Positions 1-9,415 of a stretch of DNA of 64,000 nt are shown one piece after another. Below the pieces are notes generated by a model that made no database searches, was not told where the DNA came from, and worked only from the letters and a program-made list of their open reading frames with translations. Position 1 is the stretch's first letter. Each line of letters opens with the position of its first letter. A program made the translations under genes and the position numbers. Source of the stretch: Nitratireductor sp. (GTDB taxonomy: Bacteria > Pseudomonadota > Alphaproteobacteria > Rhizobiales > Rhizobiaceae); the NCBI GenBank assembly GCA_020637805.1, contig JACKJU010000011.1, positions 53,190 to 117,189 on the forward strand, read 5' to 3'.

Positions 1-1010
1 TCGCCCTTGAAGGCGACGTAGTCGTCAAAGGCGATGGTCTGGGCGCGGATGAAGCCGCGTTCGAAATCGGTATGGATGACGCCAGCAGCCTGCGGGGCCT
101 TAGAGCCGCGGCGCACAGTCCATGCGCGCGTTTCCTTCGGTCCGGCGGTGAAGTAGGTGATGAGGTCGAGCAGGCGGTAGCCGGCGGCGATCAGCTTGTC
201 GAGGCCGGATTCGTCGAGCCCGTTCATCTCCAGGTATTCCGGCTGTTCGGCTTCCGGCATCTGGGCGATTTCTTCCTCGATGCGGGCCGAGATGACCACG
301 GTTTCGGCGCCCTGTGCGGCTGCCATTTTCGCCACGGCCTCGGTATGTTCGTTGCCGGTGGCGGCATGGCCCTCGTCGACGTTGCAGACGTAGAGAACCG
401 GTTTCGAGGTCAGAAGGTTGAGGCCGTTCAGGAGGCGCAGTTCCTCTGCCGCCATGCCTTCACGGAGCACGCGCACGGGCCTGCCATCCTGCAGCTCGGA
501 AAGCGCCGATTCCATGATCGGCAGCACGGTCATGGCTTCCTTGTCCTTGCCGGTTGCCTTCTTGCGGGTCTGGTCGGTGCGGCGCTCCAGCGATTCCAGG
601 TCCGCCAGCATCAGTTCCGTCTCGATGGTCTCGGCATCGGCCACCGGGTCGATGCGGCCTTCCACGTGGGTGATGTCGTCATCCTCGAAGCAGCGCAGCA
701 CGTGGACGATGGCATCGACCTCGCGGATATTGGCGAGGAACTGGTTGCCGAGGCCTTCACCCTTGGACGCGCCGCGCACGAGGCCCGCGATGTCGACAAA
801 GGAAATTCGGGTCGGAATGATCTCCTTCGAACCGGCGATATCGGCGATCTGGCGCATGCGCCTGTCGGGCACGGCGACCTCGCCGGTGTTCGGCTCGATG
901 GTGCAGAAGGGATAGTTGGCGGCCTGGGCGGCTGCCGTCTTGGTGAGCGCATTGAAAAGCGTGGATTTGCCGACATTCGGCAGGCCCACGATACCGCATT
1001 TGAAACCCAT
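1..1010 (-). CDS. ychF: YchF, Obg-family P-loop NTPase (partial)
   Basis: Ribosome-associated Obg-family NTPase; family members hydrolyse ATP rather than GTP and influence translation and stress responses. The frame begins at the ATG ending at 1010 and runs off the left edge after about 336 residues, so only roughly the last 30 of the usual 363-367 are missing. Residues 9-16 form the Walker A loop (GLPNVGKS), residues 73-77 read DIAGL (G3 switch), and NVDE stands where GTPases carry NKxD, the change that marks YchF. The visible C-terminal part is the TGS domain. The peptidyl-tRNA hydrolase gene ends 98 bases upstream on the same strand, a common neighbour of ychF. Identity is secure. Confidence 0.95.
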   Translation of the reverse strand, partial: MGFKCGIVGLPNVGKSTLFNALTKTAAAQAANYPFCTIEPNTGEVAVPDRRMRQIADIAGSKEIIPTRISFVDIAGLVRGASKGEGLGNQFLANIREVDAIVHVLRCFEDDDITHVEGRIDPVADAETIETELMLADLESLERRTDQTRKKATGKDKEAMTVLPIMESALSELQDGRPVRVLREGMAAEELRLLNGLNLLTSKPVLYVCNVDEGHAATGNEHTEAVAKMAAAQGAETVVISARIEEEIAQMPEAEQPEYLEMNGLDESGLDKLIAAGYRLLDLITYFTAGPKETRAWTVRRGSKAPQAAGVIHTDFERGFIRAQTIAFDDYVAFKG

Positions 1011-1108
1011 GATTTCGTCCGTTCGTATTCGGAAAACTGTTGTGCGTGGCTTTGCAGGATGACGCCCGAAAGGTCAAGCGGGGCAGGGCGCAAGCTGCGT
1101 TTTGTCGC

Positions 1109-1870
1109 TCATTCCTTGCCGAGCAGCTTCCTGAGCATTTCTGCCATCGGGCCGGATTTGGGAACCTCCACATTCGGTCCCTTGCTGCGTGCCTGGTGGA
1201 TGTGGCTCTTGCCCTTGGGTGCCGGTTTGGGTGTGGTAGGCTTAGCCGCTGCCGGCTTCTTGGGTTGGGTCTTGCCACTGGCATTTCCACTGGCCTTGCT
1301 GCCGTCGCCCATGGCGAGCGAGACCCGGTTCATGTAGGTGGATTCGTCGCCGGTCACGAGTTCGGCGATGTTGTCCGCCACCGCGTCGAGAAGCTGCTGA
1401 AGCCATTCGGCATCGGCCTTGGCGAAGTCGCCCAGCACATGGCCCGTGACGCGTTCCTTGGAGCCTGGATGGCCGATACCGAGCCGTACCCGGCGGTAAT
1501 CCTTGCCGCAATGGGCGTCCATCGAGCGTATGCCATTGTGGCCGCCCGCACCGCCGCCGCGCTTGATACGCAGCTTGCCGGGGGCGAGATCCAGTTCGTC
1601 GTAGAAAACGGTGATGTCGCGCGGCGTCAGCTTGAAGAAACGCATCGCTTCGCCAACGGCTTCGCCCGACTTGTTCATGTAGGTCTGGGGTTTCATCAGC
1701 AGGATTTTCTCGCCGCCAATGGTCCCTTCGGCAATTTCCGCCTTGTACTTCTTGCGCCAGGGCGAAAAGGAATGGCGGCGGAATATCTCATCCGCCGCCA
1801 TGAAGCCGATATTATGCCGGTTCGAGGCATATTGCTGCCCCGGATTGCCAAGCCCGACAATGATGTGCAT
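1109..1870 (-). CDS. pth: Peptidyl-tRNA hydrolase
   Basis: Cytoplasmic esterase that frees tRNA from peptidyl-tRNAs dropped by stalled ribosomes. The first 190 residues match the bacterial Pth fold: GLGNPG at residues 6-11 with the substrate-binding Asn, RHNIGF with the catalytic His at 19, the MNKSG loop, and YDELDLAPG with the catalytic Asp near 90. The protein is 253 residues, longer than the 194 of E. coli, because of a C-terminal tail rich in Ala, Lys and Pro; such tails are usual in rhizobia. It starts 27 bases after rplY on the same strand, so the two are probably co-transcribed, with ychF following 98 bases on. Confidence 0.97.
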   Translation of the reverse strand: MHIIVGLGNPGQQYASNRHNIGFMAADEIFRRHSFSPWRKKYKAEIAEGTIGGEKILLMKPQTYMNKSGEAVGEAMRFFKLTPRDITVFYDELDLAPGKLRIKRGGGAGGHNGIRSMDAHCGKDYRRVRLGIGHPGSKERVTGHVLGDFAKADAEWLQQLLDAVADNIAELVTGDESTYMNRVSLAMGDGSKASGNASGKTQPKKPAAAKPTTPKPAPKGKSHIHQARSKGPNVEVPKSGPMAEMLRKLLGKE

Positions 1871-1897
1871 GGCCTGTTCCTCCGGTCAGGAAGGTGC

Positions 1898-2536
1898 TTA
1901 GTCTTCGTCGGACTGAGCGATTGCCGGTACTTCGGCTGCTTCCGGAGCGTCTTCGTCAGATGCCTGCGAGACGGTCGGTGCAGCGATCGAGCACATGGTC
2001 GGGTCGCGGTCGGTAACGGTCAGCGTCACACCATCGGGAAGGTTGATCGCGGAGGCGTGAACCACGTCCTCGATCTGCAGGCCCGTCAGATCAACCTCGA
2101 AATATTCGGGGATGTGGTCTGCACGGCAGTTAACTTCGAGCACATGGCGAACCACGTTCAGAACACCGCCGCGCTTGATGCCCGGGCAGGCTTCCTCGTT
2201 GATGTAGTGAACCGGGATCTCGACGTGAACCTTGGTGTTCTTGCCGACGCGCAGGAAGTCGACGTGGGTGATGAAGTCACGCACAGGGTCTTTCTGGTAG
2301 TCTTTCGGCAGAACGCGATGCATGGTGCCGTCAACATCGATGTCAGCGATCGTGTTGGTGAAGCCTCCGGCGTAGATCGCCATGGAAAGCTCCTTGTAGG
2401 GCAGTGCAATCGTGATGGGGTCCTTGTTGTCGCCGTAGATTACGGCAGGCACCATGTTGTTGCGACGCAATTCACGTGCGGCCCCCTTGCCGCTCCGCTC
2501 GCGCAACTGTGCCGTGAGCTTGGTATTCTCGCTCAT
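1898..2536 (-). CDS. rplY: 50S ribosomal protein L25 (TL5/Ctc type)
   Basis: Binds 5S rRNA in the large ribosomal subunit. The 212-residue product has the N-terminal L25 5S-binding domain (residues 1-95, RERSGKGAARELRR) followed by the beta domain of the long Ctc/TL5 form and an acidic tail. An upstream extension of 44 codons is open, but the ATG ending at 2536 is chosen because the protein then begins MSENTKL as in homologues, and a purine-rich GCGAAAGGAAATGCG site precedes it. pth follows after 27 bases. A hairpin with a T-rich tail lies 103-146 bases upstream and could attenuate the leader. Confidence 0.95.
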   Translation of the reverse strand: MSENTKLTAQLRERSGKGAARELRRNNMVPAVIYGDNKDPITIALPYKELSMAIYAGGFTNTIADIDVDGTMHRVLPKDYQKDPVRDFITHVDFLRVGKNTKVHVEIPVHYINEEACPGIKRGGVLNVVRHVLEVNCRADHIPEYFEVDLTGLQIEDVVHASAINLPDGVTLTVTDRDPTMCSIAAPTVSQASDEDAPEAAEVPAIAQSDED

Positions 2537-2638
2537 CGCATTTCCTTTCGCGAAATATGTAAGGCCTTCCTTCGGTACCCACGATGGGGACGGAGGAAAT
2601 TGCAGTTTCCGGTGATTTGATCTGCCTGGAAAACAACA

Positions 2639-2682
2639 AACCCGCGCTGCCTCCAAGGGTGTCTGCACGGGCGAGGCGGGTT
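2639..2682 (-). terminator. Hairpin with T-rich tail between the DUF992 gene and rplY
   Basis: On the minus strand AACCCGC (2682-2676) pairs with GCGGGTT (2645-2639) around a long loop, followed by TGTTGTTTT. It can end the DUF992 transcript, whose stop is 124 bases upstream, or act as an attenuator in the rplY leader. The seven-pair stem with a large loop is only moderately strong. Confidence 0.5.
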
Positions 2683-2805
2683 ATATGCGAAAGACCTTGT
2701 GAATGCAAGCGGACATGGGACCGCTCCGAAATGGCAAATCCTGGCCTCTCGATGCCGGGATTGCCTATGCATTCGCGTTCGTTCAGGTCCTGTTACTGGG
2801 CCTTG

Positions 2806-3303
2806 TTATTGGGCGGGGGCGACTGCCGAGAGCTTGAGCTGGGAAACGCCCAGAGCGATGTTGAAGCCTGTCTGTGCCTGCAGGCTGACAGGCTGGAGGG
2901 CGAAAGACTGTTCCGAGCCGCCGACCAGGGCGTTGGCACCCAGTCCGACGCCAAAAGTGGCCGACGCCGACGCGCCGCGATAGGTGCCAGCAAGCGCGCC
3001 CGGTGCATAGAGGTCATCGGAGGCTGCAATCACTGCCCAGGACAACACTGCCTCACCGGTCTTGCCGATTTCCACGCCCCATTTCTCGATGTCGCCGACG
3101 TAGTTGTCTTCGATTGCGCCATCGGCAGACTTGTAGGTGCAGCTTACAGAGCGCGTGGACTTGAATACGATGCCGCCGCCGCCTTCGACGAAGCAGTCCA
3201 TCACGCCGATTTCGACACCGCCGTCAGCCGCGCGTGCGGGCTGTACGAAGGCCGTGGCCGTCAGGGCCATGGTTCCGGCGAGAATTGCAGAAGCGATCTT
3301 CAT
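2806..3303 (-). CDS. DUF992 family secreted protein
   Basis: Predicted periplasmic protein of unknown function, 165 residues. The start ending at 3303 (MKIASAILAG) is preferred over two ATGs just upstream because AAAGGA then lies six bases before it. Residues 1-25 form a Sec signal peptide ending in the cleavage motif ARA before ADGG. The mature part matches the DUF992 pattern: MDCFVEGGGG near the start, a second Cys in SVSCTYKS, and a glycine- and alanine-rich C-terminal half (GASASATFGVGLGANALVGG). The two Cys residues could form a disulfide. Members of this family often occur in several copies in Rhizobiales. No operon partner is evident. Confidence 0.85.
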   Translation of the reverse strand: MKIASAILAGTMALTATAFVQPARAADGGVEIGVMDCFVEGGGGIVFKSTRSVSCTYKSADGAIEDNYVGDIEKWGVEIGKTGEAVLSWAVIAASDDLYAPGALAGTYRGASASATFGVGLGANALVGGSEQSFALQPVSLQAQTGFNIALGVSQLKLSAVAPAQ

Positions 3304-3619
3304 GTTCATTCCTTTCATTGTCATTGCGGACTGTCCCGGTTCGGGTCCTGTGTCCGTGATGCGCGCCGCTTCGATGGCATGGAGGCAAGATTGTACGCCT
3401 CCAGCATTGCCGGCGCGCGTCAGCGAGAAAACGGCTGGAACAGGATGTTGTTCCGCAACCGGAGCAAATTCGATCTCAACGGAGGCGGCGAAACCGAAAT
3501 GCGTCGGAAAATTGTTTGCTTTCCAATACCAGTCGTATTCACCTGAAGGTGGGTACGATCTGGGCGGAATTAAGGGCAGGGAAGGAGGCTGGGGAAATTA
3601 GTCCGGCGAAAGGCCGGGG
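3304..3619. other. Intergenic stretch without recognised gene
   Basis: 316 bases between the start of the DUF992 gene and the stop of prs, both leftward. It should carry the DUF992 promoter. The open frames here lack a plausible start and resemble no family I know. A short CCGGCGAAAGGCCGG hairpin at about 3603-3617 follows the prs stop but has no T-run. Confidence 0.5.
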
Positions 3620-4552
<933 letters not shown>

Positions 4553-4615
4553 GGATCAAACCCGGATTTCACGGCCATGGTGCACCCGGTAATTAACCGG
4601 TACGGAATGCGCGTT

Positions 4616-4643
4616 CTATAGGGGATGGGCTTGACCGCATCAA
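4616..4643 (-). promoter_or_regulatory. Candidate sigma-70 promoter of prs
   Basis: On the minus strand TTGATG (4643-4638), a 16-base spacer and CTATAG (4621-4616). The CTATA-type -10 is typical of rhizobial vegetative promoters. The inferred start point is near 4609, about 57 bases before the prs ATG. Confidence 0.5.
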
Positions 4644-4810
4644 TGGCGGAATCGCCAATGCTGTCTGTTTTGGTTATTTTTCCCGTGGAAACGGGAAATG
4701 AGCGGTTTACGCCTGCCCGCCGGGACGAGGGCGGCTAACCCACCGGTTCCGGCGCCGGTCGCAAAGGCGTCCCTGACTCAAGGGCCGACTTCGGTCCGGT
4801 TGCAGACCGT

Positions 4811-5419
4811 CTAGTTGCGGGTGGCCAGCCAGCCCTTCAACTGCCGCATCGTGTTGTCGGCAACCCGGTTCAGCATTTCGGCATTGACGGCAGCCCACGG
4901 GTCGGAGGACTTGGCCGAGGTCTGTTCCTGGCCGTTGATGCGGTAGACACGCTTGTTGTTGCGGTCGTTGACGTCCCAGACATAGACCAGAAGCGTGCCT
5001 CCGGAATCGTCGAGCGCGGAGAAATAGCCCTTCACCTGATATTGCGCGCCCTGCTGGACAGAGGCAACGATGGGCACTCCCTGGCGCTGGGCCGAATTGC
5101 GGATGGCGCCCGAAAGCGTGGTGACGGCTCCCTGCGGAATGTTGGAGACCGGCAGGAATGCGATGGGCTGAAGACCGGTTACCGAGGCAACCTGCTGGTT
5201 CTGGCCCGGCTGCGCCGCTTGCGGCTGAACAGCCTGAGGCGGCGCCATGTTGCCTGCATTGCCGACATTCTGGTTGGGCGTTGGGCGAAGCGTGCTTTCG
5301 AGATTCTGGCCGGGCGACCCGGTGTTGCATGCCGAAAGCAGAAACGGCGCCATCATGGCGGCGAAAATTGCGCAACGCGTCCGGCTGCCCGGTCCCGCAA
5401 GTAGTCCGAATACACCCAT
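4811..5419 (-). CDS. Predicted lipoprotein of unknown function
   Basis: A 202-residue protein with an N-terminal hydrophobic segment ending in the lipobox LLSAC (Cys about residue 31 from the chosen ATG ending at 5419), so it should be lipidated by Lgt, which is encoded 3 kb away. After a Gln/Pro/Asn-rich linker (residues 35-80) comes a folded domain with PIAFLPVSNIPQGAVTTLSGAIRNSAQRQG and a C-terminal DPWAAVNAEMLNRVADNTMRQL helix. An upstream in-frame GTG/ATG extension to 5464 is open, but homologous lipoproteins begin close to the hydrophobic segment. I do not recognise a function. It lies between prs and pgeF, all leftward. Confidence 0.75.
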   Translation of the reverse strand: MGVFGLLAGPGSRTRCAIFAAMMAPFLLSACNTGSPGQNLESTLRPTPNQNVGNAGNMAPPQAVQPQAAQPGQNQQVASVTGLQPIAFLPVSNIPQGAVTTLSGAIRNSAQRQGVPIVASVQQGAQYQVKGYFSALDDSGGTLLVYVWDVNDRNNKRVYRINGQEQTSAKSSDPWAAVNAEMLNRVADNTMRQLKGWLATRN

Positions 5420-5668
5420 GTCCACTGGTACTCCCCGTATTGGCCCTCCGCGCCGGGCCACCATGGCGTTCTACCGGGTGCTTCCCGCAATCGAACGCGT
5501 TTGTCTCCCGACCGGGGCAGGGCGGTCCTGCCATATCCTTCAATTTCCGGTTTGTCCCGGTTCGGGCGATTCACTTTGGAAACAATGCCAGCTAACAACC
5601 GATAAGGTCAATTTCGTGACGCCTGGAAAGCGACGATTTACATTGATCGCATTGTGGGCGTGCGGGGA

Positions 5669-6451
5669 TCATTCAAGGCAGATGGCGGACAACTGCCTGC
5701 CGTAGTCGGGTTCGCCGCGATGCGTTTTCCGCCGGTAGGAATAGAACAGACCTTCTTCCTCGTAGGTACACTGCCCCGTCCAGCCTGCCGAGACGCCTGC
5801 CTCGCCAAGCCGGTTGAGGATATAGCCCGGCAGATCGAACATGGCGTGCCCCTCATTTGCAGAGGGGGCGAGCCATTTGCCGTTTTGCGGGTCAAGAAGG
5901 GTCAAGCGTTCGACGAATTCAGGTCCAACCTCGTAGTTCTCCTGGCTGATCATGGGGCCCAGTACCGCCTGGATGTTTGTCCGGTTGGCGCCCAGTTCCT
6001 CCATGGCGCTGACCGTGGCTTCAAGAATGCCGCCCGTTGCGCCCTTCCAGCCTGCGTGCGCCGCGCCTGCCACGCGTGCCTGGGGATCGAGGAAAAGTAC
6101 CGGTCCGCAGTCGGCCGTGAGTATTCCGATTGCCAGGCCCGGTGTGGAGGTGACTATGGCATCCACCTGCGGGCGCTCGTCGCCAAAGGGGCCAGTCGCG
6201 ATCACGACATCGCAGGAATGAACTTGGTAGACCGTCAAAAGATTTTGCGCCGCGGTTCCAAGCCAGTCTGCCGCGATAGCCCGGTTTTCCATGACTGCTT
6301 CGGGATCGTCGGATGAACCGAGGCCAACATTCAGCCCTTCGTAGATACCCTGGGAAACTCCGCCCGGCCGGGTGAAGAAACCGTGTCGCACGCCCGGATG
6401 TTCCAAGGCAGGGGACGTTACCGGCGACAGTTCCGAACGGCCTTGCGGCAT
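5669..6451 (-). CDS. pgeF: Peptidoglycan editing factor PgeF (laccase-domain, YfiH family)
   Basis: Cytoplasmic zinc enzyme of the Cu-oxidase_4 family; PgeF in E. coli prevents misincorporation of amino acids other than L-Ala into peptidoglycan precursors. The 260-residue product has the three metal-binding motifs: YQVHSCDV with a His, LTADCGPVLF with a Cys, and AGAAHAGWKG with a His, in the usual order. RHGFFTRPGGVS near the N-terminus is also typical. It lies 135 bases downstream of the methyltransferase gene on the same strand, the usual rhizobial order lgt, methyltransferase, pgeF. Older annotations call such proteins polyphenol oxidase. Confidence 0.93.
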   Translation of the reverse strand: MPQGRSELSPVTSPALEHPGVRHGFFTRPGGVSQGIYEGLNVGLGSSDDPEAVMENRAIAADWLGTAAQNLLTVYQVHSCDVVIATGPFGDERPQVDAIVTSTPGLAIGILTADCGPVLFLDPQARVAGAAHAGWKGATGGILEATVSAMEELGANRTNIQAVLGPMISQENYEVGPEFVERLTLLDPQNGKWLAPSANEGHAMFDLPGYILNRLGEAGVSAGWTGQCTYEEEGLFYSYRRKTHRGEPDYGRQLSAICLE

Positions 6452-6586
6452 TTGTCTCTCCTTCGAGAAGTTCTGTGGAGAACGCCTGCCAAATCCTGCA
6501 CGGCGGTTGTTTCCACGCTCACGCCAAGGGTTGGAGCCTTGCCGCCATCAAGTCAAGTGAGGGGCAGGTCTCAAAGGCAGAGCATC

Positions 6587-7693
6587 TCAGTTTGGGTTGT
6601 CGAAACCAGCCATCTCAATTTCGGGGCAGGAAATTGCCAGCACCTTGAATAATTCGCCCATCTGGCTTGGCGCGGCTAGGCGTTCGACCTCGGAGCGTAT
6701 GCGCGCGCGAACCGCATCGGGATGCGGCGCACCCAGCGCGCCTGCGCGCTCCAAGAGGCCGAGGTTCAGAAGGAAATCTCCTTGGGAGGAGGGGTGTACG
6801 GCACAGTCGCAACCTGCAGCAAGTGCACTCGCAATGCGCTCGAAATCCACGTGACTTGTGAGGTCGCATTCTCCCGGCGCGGAAAAGGGATCAGAACTGG
6901 CGTGGTTGCGAACAGCCTGGAAGGTGTCGCCAAAACCGGATCTGAAATGCCCGTAGTCGATCAGCAAAATTGCGCCTTTGCGTGCCGAGATGCGTTGCGC
7001 AAGCGTTTGCGCCAATGCCTCGCGGGCTGGTGCGTATTCGAAGACCGATCCTTCCGGTTCGCTGGCAGCTCCTTCCGGCAGGAGTGCGGGATCGACCGTG
7101 GTTGCGAGCGCGGTCATGGCGATCCCGTCTTCGCCGAAATTGACGCCGACTTCGCGCCACAGTCCGCCCTGCTTGACGAACTGGCGGAATGGAATGGCAT
7201 CGAGAAATTCGTTGGCAACGATCAGGGTCGGCATGTCCGGCAGGGCCTCGATCGAGTTGACCCAGGAGATGCTGTGGCCAAGCGGCTTTAGGGCGCTGGC
7301 CTGTATCGCGCGCAGTTTCTCGCTGGTTTCAACAAGGACTACCCGTGCAGAGCGCAGAAACTCCGGGTCGAGCGAGGCTGCGCGCAGCATGTCCTGCATC
7401 ATGCGCCCGCGGCCCGGTCCAAGTTCCGCAAGGCAGAACGGGGAAGGCCTGCCAAGCTTGTGCCAGGTGTCCACGCACCATACGCCGATCAATTCGCCGA
7501 ACATCTGGCTGACTTCGGGGGCAGTGATGAAATCGCCTGCCGTGGCCGAGGTACCGTCCGTTGCCGCGATTGAATCGCGTGTCGCATAATAGCCGTGTCC
7601 GGGATCGGCGAGGCATGCATGCATGTATTCGCCAAGCGTCATCGGGCCGTTTGCTGCGCAAAGCCTTGCCAGTTTGCTGTGAAGCGGGTTCAT
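6587..7693 (-). CDS. SAM-dependent methyltransferase, NDUFAF7/MidA family (DUF185)
   Basis: Class I methyltransferase of the COG1565 family; the mitochondrial homologue NDUFAF7 dimethylates an arginine of complex I subunit NDUFS2, so the bacterial protein may act on NuoD, though this is inference. The chosen start at 7693 (MNPLHSKLARLCAANGPMTL) overlaps the lgt stop as ATGA, giving translational coupling and 368 residues. Motif I appears as LAELGPGRGRMMQDML, followed by VLVETSEKLRAIQ. DFITAPEVSQMFGELIGVW near residue 60 is the family signature. It sits between lgt and pgeF on the same strand. Confidence 0.93.
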   Translation of the reverse strand: MNPLHSKLARLCAANGPMTLGEYMHACLADPGHGYYATRDSIAATDGTSATAGDFITAPEVSQMFGELIGVWCVDTWHKLGRPSPFCLAELGPGRGRMMQDMLRAASLDPEFLRSARVVLVETSEKLRAIQASALKPLGHSISWVNSIEALPDMPTLIVANEFLDAIPFRQFVKQGGLWREVGVNFGEDGIAMTALATTVDPALLPEGAASEPEGSVFEYAPAREALAQTLAQRISARKGAILLIDYGHFRSGFGDTFQAVRNHASSDPFSAPGECDLTSHVDFERIASALAAGCDCAVHPSSQGDFLLNLGLLERAGALGAPHPDAVRARIRSEVERLAAPSQMGELFKVLAISCPEIEMAGFDNPN

Positions 7694-8538
7694 GCTGGAA
7701 CACCGGACGGTGCGCGGTTTCGAGCGGTAGCCATCGCCCATAGCCCGATGAGGAAGACCGGCACAGACAGCACCATGCCCATGGTCAGCCAACCGCCCAG
7801 AAGGTAGCCCAGCTGCGGGTCGGGAAGGCGGACGAACTCGACCAGAATGCGCGATACGGCATAGCCACAAAGAAATGCCCCACCAACGAAGCCGGGGAAC
7901 CTGAGCTTGCCGAAACGATGGGTCAGGATACGCAGGACGAAGAAAAGCAGAAGCCCCTCGATAAGCCCTTCATAGAGCTGGCTGGGATGGCGCGGAAGTC
8001 CATCGCCGCTTGCCGGGAATACCACGCCCCAGGGAAGGTCCGTCACCTTGCCGAACAGTTCCTGGTTGATGAAGTTCGCGCAGCGGCCGAGAAACAGGCC
8101 GATGCCGCAGCTGGCGGCAATGACGTCGAACAGCGAGAACGGCGAAAAACCGCGAGAGCGGGCAAACAGGATCATCGCCACGATGATGCCAGCCAGCCCG
8201 CCGTGAAAGCTCATCCCGCCCTGCCAGAGCATGGCGATGCGCAAGGGATTTTCGAGATAGGCGGAAAGGTCGTAGAACAGGACATAGCCGATGCGTCCGC
8301 CAAGGATGATGCCGGCAACCGCCCAAAGCAGGAAATCGTCGATGTCGGAAGGCAGGATGCGCGATGCGCCGCCCCAGAGCGGACCATTGGCGACAAGAGC
8401 CTTCGCGTACCACCAGCCGAACAGGATGCCTGCAACATAGGCCAGCCCGTACCAGCGCAGGGCAAGCGGGCCGATCTTGAAGATAACCGGATCAAGGCCC
8501 GGAAAGGCGATTGCGGCCATCTGGATTTCGGGACCCAT
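7690..8538 (-). CDS. lgt: Prolipoprotein diacylglyceryl transferase
   Basis: Inner-membrane enzyme that moves diacylglycerol from phosphatidylglycerol onto the lipobox cysteine of prolipoproteins. The 282-residue protein has about seven hydrophobic segments, the HGG motif in MSFHGGLAGIIVA, and the Lgt signature GRCANFINQELFGKVTDLPWG. The ATG ending at 8538 is preceded by GGAGG four bases away. The last bases overlap the start of the methyltransferase gene as ATGA. The gene is first in the leftward group lgt, methyltransferase, pgeF. Confidence 0.96.
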   Translation of the reverse strand: MGPEIQMAAIAFPGLDPVIFKIGPLALRWYGLAYVAGILFGWWYAKALVANGPLWGGASRILPSDIDDFLLWAVAGIILGGRIGYVLFYDLSAYLENPLRIAMLWQGGMSFHGGLAGIIVAMILFARSRGFSPFSLFDVIAASCGIGLFLGRCANFINQELFGKVTDLPWGVVFPASGDGLPRHPSQLYEGLIEGLLLFFVLRILTHRFGKLRFPGFVGGAFLCGYAVSRILVEFVRLPDPQLGYLLGGWLTMGMVLSVPVFLIGLWAMATARNRAPSGVPA

Positions 8539-8731
8539 GCAACCTCCGTCACGTCGGGCAAACGATTGGCGTTGCCCTGGTGTCTCTTTGTTTTCCGGGC
8601 CGATACTTAGAGTGCGCGATGGTGAATTGAAAGGGGCAGGTTCCAGCTGCCGCGATGAATGCTACAATATGCCGGTTGAATTGACGCCATCAAAGCTCTA
8701 ACTCAATGCCAGCAGACACGGAGTGATTTCC

Positions 8732-9046
8732 ATGACAGACGGCCCGAACAGGATTTTCGACGAATTCGCCAAGCTCATGACCGATGCCGCGGGTGCGGCG
8801 CAGGGTATGCGCAAGGAGGCGGAAACGGCGTTCCGGTCGCAGGCCGAGCGGCTTCTTCACTCCATGGACCTGGTCAAGCGCGACGACTTCGACGCGGTGC
8901 GTGAAATGGCGGCAAAGGCGCGCGACGAGAACGATGCGCTTGAAAAACGCCTTGCCGATCTCGATGCGCGGATCGCCAAGCTGGAAGGCGGCGCGGCACC
9001 CAAGGCTGCAGCGAAAAAGCCGGCTTCAGGCAAATCCGCCAGCTGA
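8732..9046 (+). CDS. UbiK-type accessory factor (BMFP family)
   Basis: Small coiled-coil protein of the BMFP/DUF526 family; E. coli UbiK helps aerobic ubiquinone biosynthesis and Brucella BMFP has membrane-fusogenic activity. The 104 residues comprise an N-terminal amphipathic region (MTDGPNRIFDEFAKLMTDAAGAAQGM), a long C-terminal helix (residues 45-85, heptad-like LEKRLADLDARIAKLE) and a basic Ala/Lys/Pro tail. The ATG at 8732 follows GGAG by eight bases; a GTG at 8723 is less likely. It is divergent from lgt, the usual arrangement in Rhizobiales. Confidence 0.9.
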   Translation: MTDGPNRIFDEFAKLMTDAAGAAQGMRKEAETAFRSQAERLLHSMDLVKRDDFDAVREMAAKARDENDALEKRLADLDARIAKLEGGAAPKAAAKKPASGKSAS

Positions 9047-9055
9047 GCGACTCTG

Positions 9056-9092
9056 AAACCGGATTTCCACCGGTTTTCCCGAGATTTTTTTC
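9056..9092 (+). terminator. Terminator after the UbiK-type gene
   Basis: AAACCGG (9056-9062) pairs with CCGGTTT (9070-9076); a T7 run lies a further nine bases on (9086-9092). It starts ten bases after the stop codon. The gap before the T-run makes it imperfect. Confidence 0.55.
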
Positions 9093-9415
9093 GGATTGTT
9101 TTCCACAGGGCCGCGAACGCGAAAAGCAGAGTCGCGAGAGTCACTTAACGGAACCGGCGCAGAATTTGATTCCGCGCTTCTCCACAGATTCGCTGGCGTC
9201 AAGCAAAGGCTCGGGGTTTCTCCGGGCGGGGTCTCCACTACACTGAATTTACAGTTTGATTCGCGGCGGACCTGAACACTCCATGCTTTCCGGCAAAGAG
9301 TGCAGGGTTCAGGGGAAGCCGGAGGCGCATACGCGCTTCCGGCACTTCTCCAGACAAATGAAGCGGCAATCCGGGCGCGGCGCCCGGAGCCAGAACACGA
9401 GGGGAAAGCGGCACC
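9093..9415 (+). other. Leader of the YbjN gene with three successive hairpins
   Basis: About 320 bases without a gene. From about 9270 three inverted repeats follow each other: CTGAAC/GTTCAG with inner ACTC/GAGT (about 9271-9316), GCCGGA/TCCGGC with inner GCGC/GCGC (about 9317-9343), and TCCGGGCGC-G-GCGCCCGGA (9370-9388). The last lies 28 bases before the YbjN start, near its ribosome site AGGGGAAAG. They suggest a structured mRNA leader; none has a T-run. Confidence 0.4.

Noticed and set aside
72..1337. 421-codon frame on the plus strand
   Set aside because: Antisense to ychF and the end of pth, both certain by motif.
4631..4643. TTGACCGCATCAA as an FNR box upstream of prs
   Set aside because: The half sites are five, not six, bases apart. 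The same is true of TTGACGCCATCAA near 8683.
4679..4698. TTTCCCGT-GGAA-ACGGGAAA as a terminator of the lipoprotein gene
   Set aside because: No T-run on either strand and more than 110 bases from the stop codon; left as an unexplained hairpin.
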